Shown here: piece after piece, positions 18,337 through 19,125 of the stretch
Layout of the letters: the number at the start of each line of letters is the position of its first letter
Position numbering within the stretch: the first letter of the stretch is position 1
From: JBBIPZ01 sp037442505 [NCBI: Deltaproteobacteria bacterium]
GTDB taxonomy: Bacteria; CALINM01
Direction: 5' to 3'
DNA length: 19,125 nt
NCBI GenBank assembly: GCA_037442505.1
Contig: JBBIPZ010000029.1
Location: 1 to 19,125, forward strand
Program-made: the position numbers and the translations under genes
Notes under the pieces: model-generated
Databases searched by the model: none
Seen by the model: only the letters and a program-made list of their open reading frames with translations
Told to the model about the DNA's origin: nothing

Positions 18337-18621
18337 TTATTTTATTTTTTGAATAAACTCATCGACAGGAATTGCAGGATGAGTCTCGATCTGGATTGTG
18401 CCTCTTGCACCTAACTCGATAGAGATTTTAGCAACAGTTTCGTTATCCTTAGCCTCTAAAATTGTAGCAAAGTCATAACCACCCAGTAACGCATATTGAG
18501 AAACAACCTTTCCACCCATAATTTCAATTTCCTTGTTAACTTCTCTAATTCTTTCAGGCTTAGACTTGATGGTTCTTCTTCCTTCGTCAGTGAGTTTACT
18601 TAATAAAACAAAGTAAGGCAT
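18337..18621 (-). CDS. GYD-domain protein
   Basis: A 94-residue protein of the GYD family (named for its conserved Gly-Tyr-Asp). It begins MPYFVLLSKLTDEGRRTIK, has GGYDF at residues 47-51 and continues into an alpha/beta ferredoxin-like fold with ARGTIQIETHPAI. The biological role of the family is not established; structurally it resembles dimeric alpha-beta barrel proteins. No signal peptide or membrane segment is visible. ATG 18621 has a GGGGG run a few bases upstream. It lies just upstream of tRNA-Arg and trmFO and may share their transcript. Confidence 0.85.
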   Translation of the reverse strand: MPYFVLLSKLTDEGRRTIKSKPERIREVNKEIEIMGGKVVSQYALLGGYDFATILEAKDNETVAKISIELGARGTIQIETHPAIPVDEFIQKIK

Positions 18622-18811
18622 AAAGACCCCCTTTTGTAAAAAATGCTATTTATTATTATTAAAATAATGCCATTCAGATAGAAAAAAAGCAAGGGCATAA
18701 AAGGGCATAAAAGGGGACAGGTCCCGATCAAAAAACAATTTATTTTCTGGCAAAATTGTCACAGATGACCTAAAATAAAAATTATTAACAGCAATAGTAG
18801 GAGGCCTGCAT
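18622..18811. other. Divergent intergenic region with short repeats
   Basis: A 190-base AT-rich gap between the GYD gene (minus) and the DUF6485-like gene (plus). It contains the tandem and palindromic repeats listed separately, plus a GTCA-CAGA-TGAC inverted repeat (about 18759-18770). Promoters for both flanking genes should lie here, but no candidate matched consensus well enough to place. No RNA gene was recognised. Confidence 0.4.
18691..18725. repeat. Tandem AAGGGCATAA repeat followed by palindromic GGGAC-AG-GTCCC
   Basis: AAGGGCATAA occurs twice in tandem (18691-18700 and 18701-18710), then AAGGGG starts a degenerate third unit. This runs into GGGAC-AG-GTCCC (18714-18725), a perfect 5-bp inverted repeat. 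Bases 18712-18723 are the reverse complement of 71-82 at the other end of the window. This may be a short dispersed repeat element. Confidence 0.45.
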
Positions 18812-19015
18812 ATGGATTGTCCACAAAAAGAAAGAAATAAACAGTTTTGCAACTGTAGCTATGAACCGTGTTCAAAAAAGCTAAGATGTTGCGATTGTCT
18901 ACATTATCATCGGAAAAATGGAGAATTACCAGCCTGTTTTTTCCCAAACAACATAGAGAGAAGTTACGACAGAAGTATCTCAAATTTTATTAAACATTAC
19001 AAAAAGCTTGACTAA
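18812..19015 (+). CDS. Small cysteine-rich protein, DUF6485-like
   Basis: A 67-residue protein with eight cysteines (3, 13, 15, 20, 26, 27, 29, 42) and segments [26 protein letters not shown] and ERSYDRSI. These match my recollection of the DUF6485 family, found mainly in anaerobic bacteria such as deltaproteobacteria. The cysteine/histidine pattern suggests a bound metal (zinc or iron-sulfur), but the function is unknown. It has a strong GGAGG ribosome-binding site seven to eight bases before ATG 18812. It is monocistronic as far as visible, followed by tRNA-Ala. Confidence 0.8.
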   Translation: MDCPQKERNKQFCNCSYEPCSKKLRCCDCLHYHRKNGELPACFFPNNIERSYDRSISNFIKHYKKLD

Positions 19016-19017
19016 AG

Positions 19018-19047
19018 TTAACTTCAAGATATATCATTAAGTTTACT
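19018..19047 (+). promoter_or_regulatory. Possible promoter for tRNA-Ala
   Basis: TTAACT (19018-19023), an 18-base spacer and TTTACT (19042-19047) each match consensus at 4/6. They would start transcription at about the first base of the tRNA. It is a weak candidate, and read-through from the upstream gene is equally possible, as no terminator is seen between them. Confidence 0.3.
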
Positions 19048-19054
19048 GAAAATT

Positions 19055-19125
<71 letters not shown>

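Noticed and set aside
18691-18710. Possible CRISPR or minisatellite
   Set aside because: There are only two 10-base units with no spacers, too little to call an array.
18646-18983. Two minus-strand frames opposite the DUF6485-like gene
   Set aside because: They are antisense to a well-supported cysteine-rich gene, cross the repeat region and lack recognisable motifs.

Overview
This 19,125-base window is a replication-origin neighbourhood of an AT-rich bacterial chromosome. The central marker is a strand switch at about 8.24-8.40 kb. To its left, on the minus strand, is the run rpmH, rnpA, yidD, yidC, mnmE, rsmG, parA, parB and a small zinc-ribbon gene. To its right, on the plus strand, is dnaA, dnaN, recF, gyrB, a LonB/AAA_32-type protease gene and a small coiled-coil gene. 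YidC has the large periplasmic domain found in Gram-negative-type bacteria, and GyrB has the long (804-residue) form with an inserted region in its C-terminal half. Together with an STT3-type oligosaccharyltransferase, TrmFO, a GYD protein and a DUF6485-like protein, this suggests a diderm, low-GC, probably anaerobic lineage. Desulfurella/Hippea-like, Deferribacteres-like or a related deep branch are possibilities, but the sequence alone does not settle which.

Layout. 1-162: non-coding, with one copy of a short repeat motif. 175-2223: STT3-like membrane glycosyltransferase on the plus strand. 2232-2256: hairpin between convergent transcription units. 2261-8238: compact minus-strand gene run with overlapping or nearly abutting genes, and a parS-like site at the mnmE/rsmG junction. 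8239-8400: divergent promoter region. 8401-9693: dnaA, followed by an AT-rich gap with a cluster of DnaA-box-like 9-mers of the form TTATNAACA, the best oriC candidate. 9843-16929: dnaN, recF, gyrB, lon-like and small coiled-coil genes in close succession. 16918-18621: minus-strand group GYD gene, tRNA-Arg(CCG), trmFO. 18622-18811: non-coding, with short repeats. 18812-19015: DUF6485-like cysteine-rich protein. 19055-19125: tRNA-Ala(GGC), cut off by the window end.

How the genes fit together. The left run combines ribosome and tRNA processing (L34, RNase P protein), membrane insertion (YidD, YidC), tRNA and rRNA modification (MnmE, RsmG) and chromosome segregation (ParA, ParB, parS). The right run is replication and topology (DnaA, sliding clamp, RecF, GyrB) plus protein quality control. 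Genes in both main runs are transcribed away from the putative origin. STT3 on the left, and the GYD/tRNA-Arg/trmFO group on the right, point the opposite way.

The region is mostly conserved core genome. The less ordinary points are the DnaA-box variant cluster, a possibly leaderless dnaA promoter, the zinc-ribbon gene coupled to parB, the Lon-like protein with an atypical Walker A and an overlapping small partner gene, and a tRNA gene embedded just upstream of a tRNA-modifying enzyme gene.
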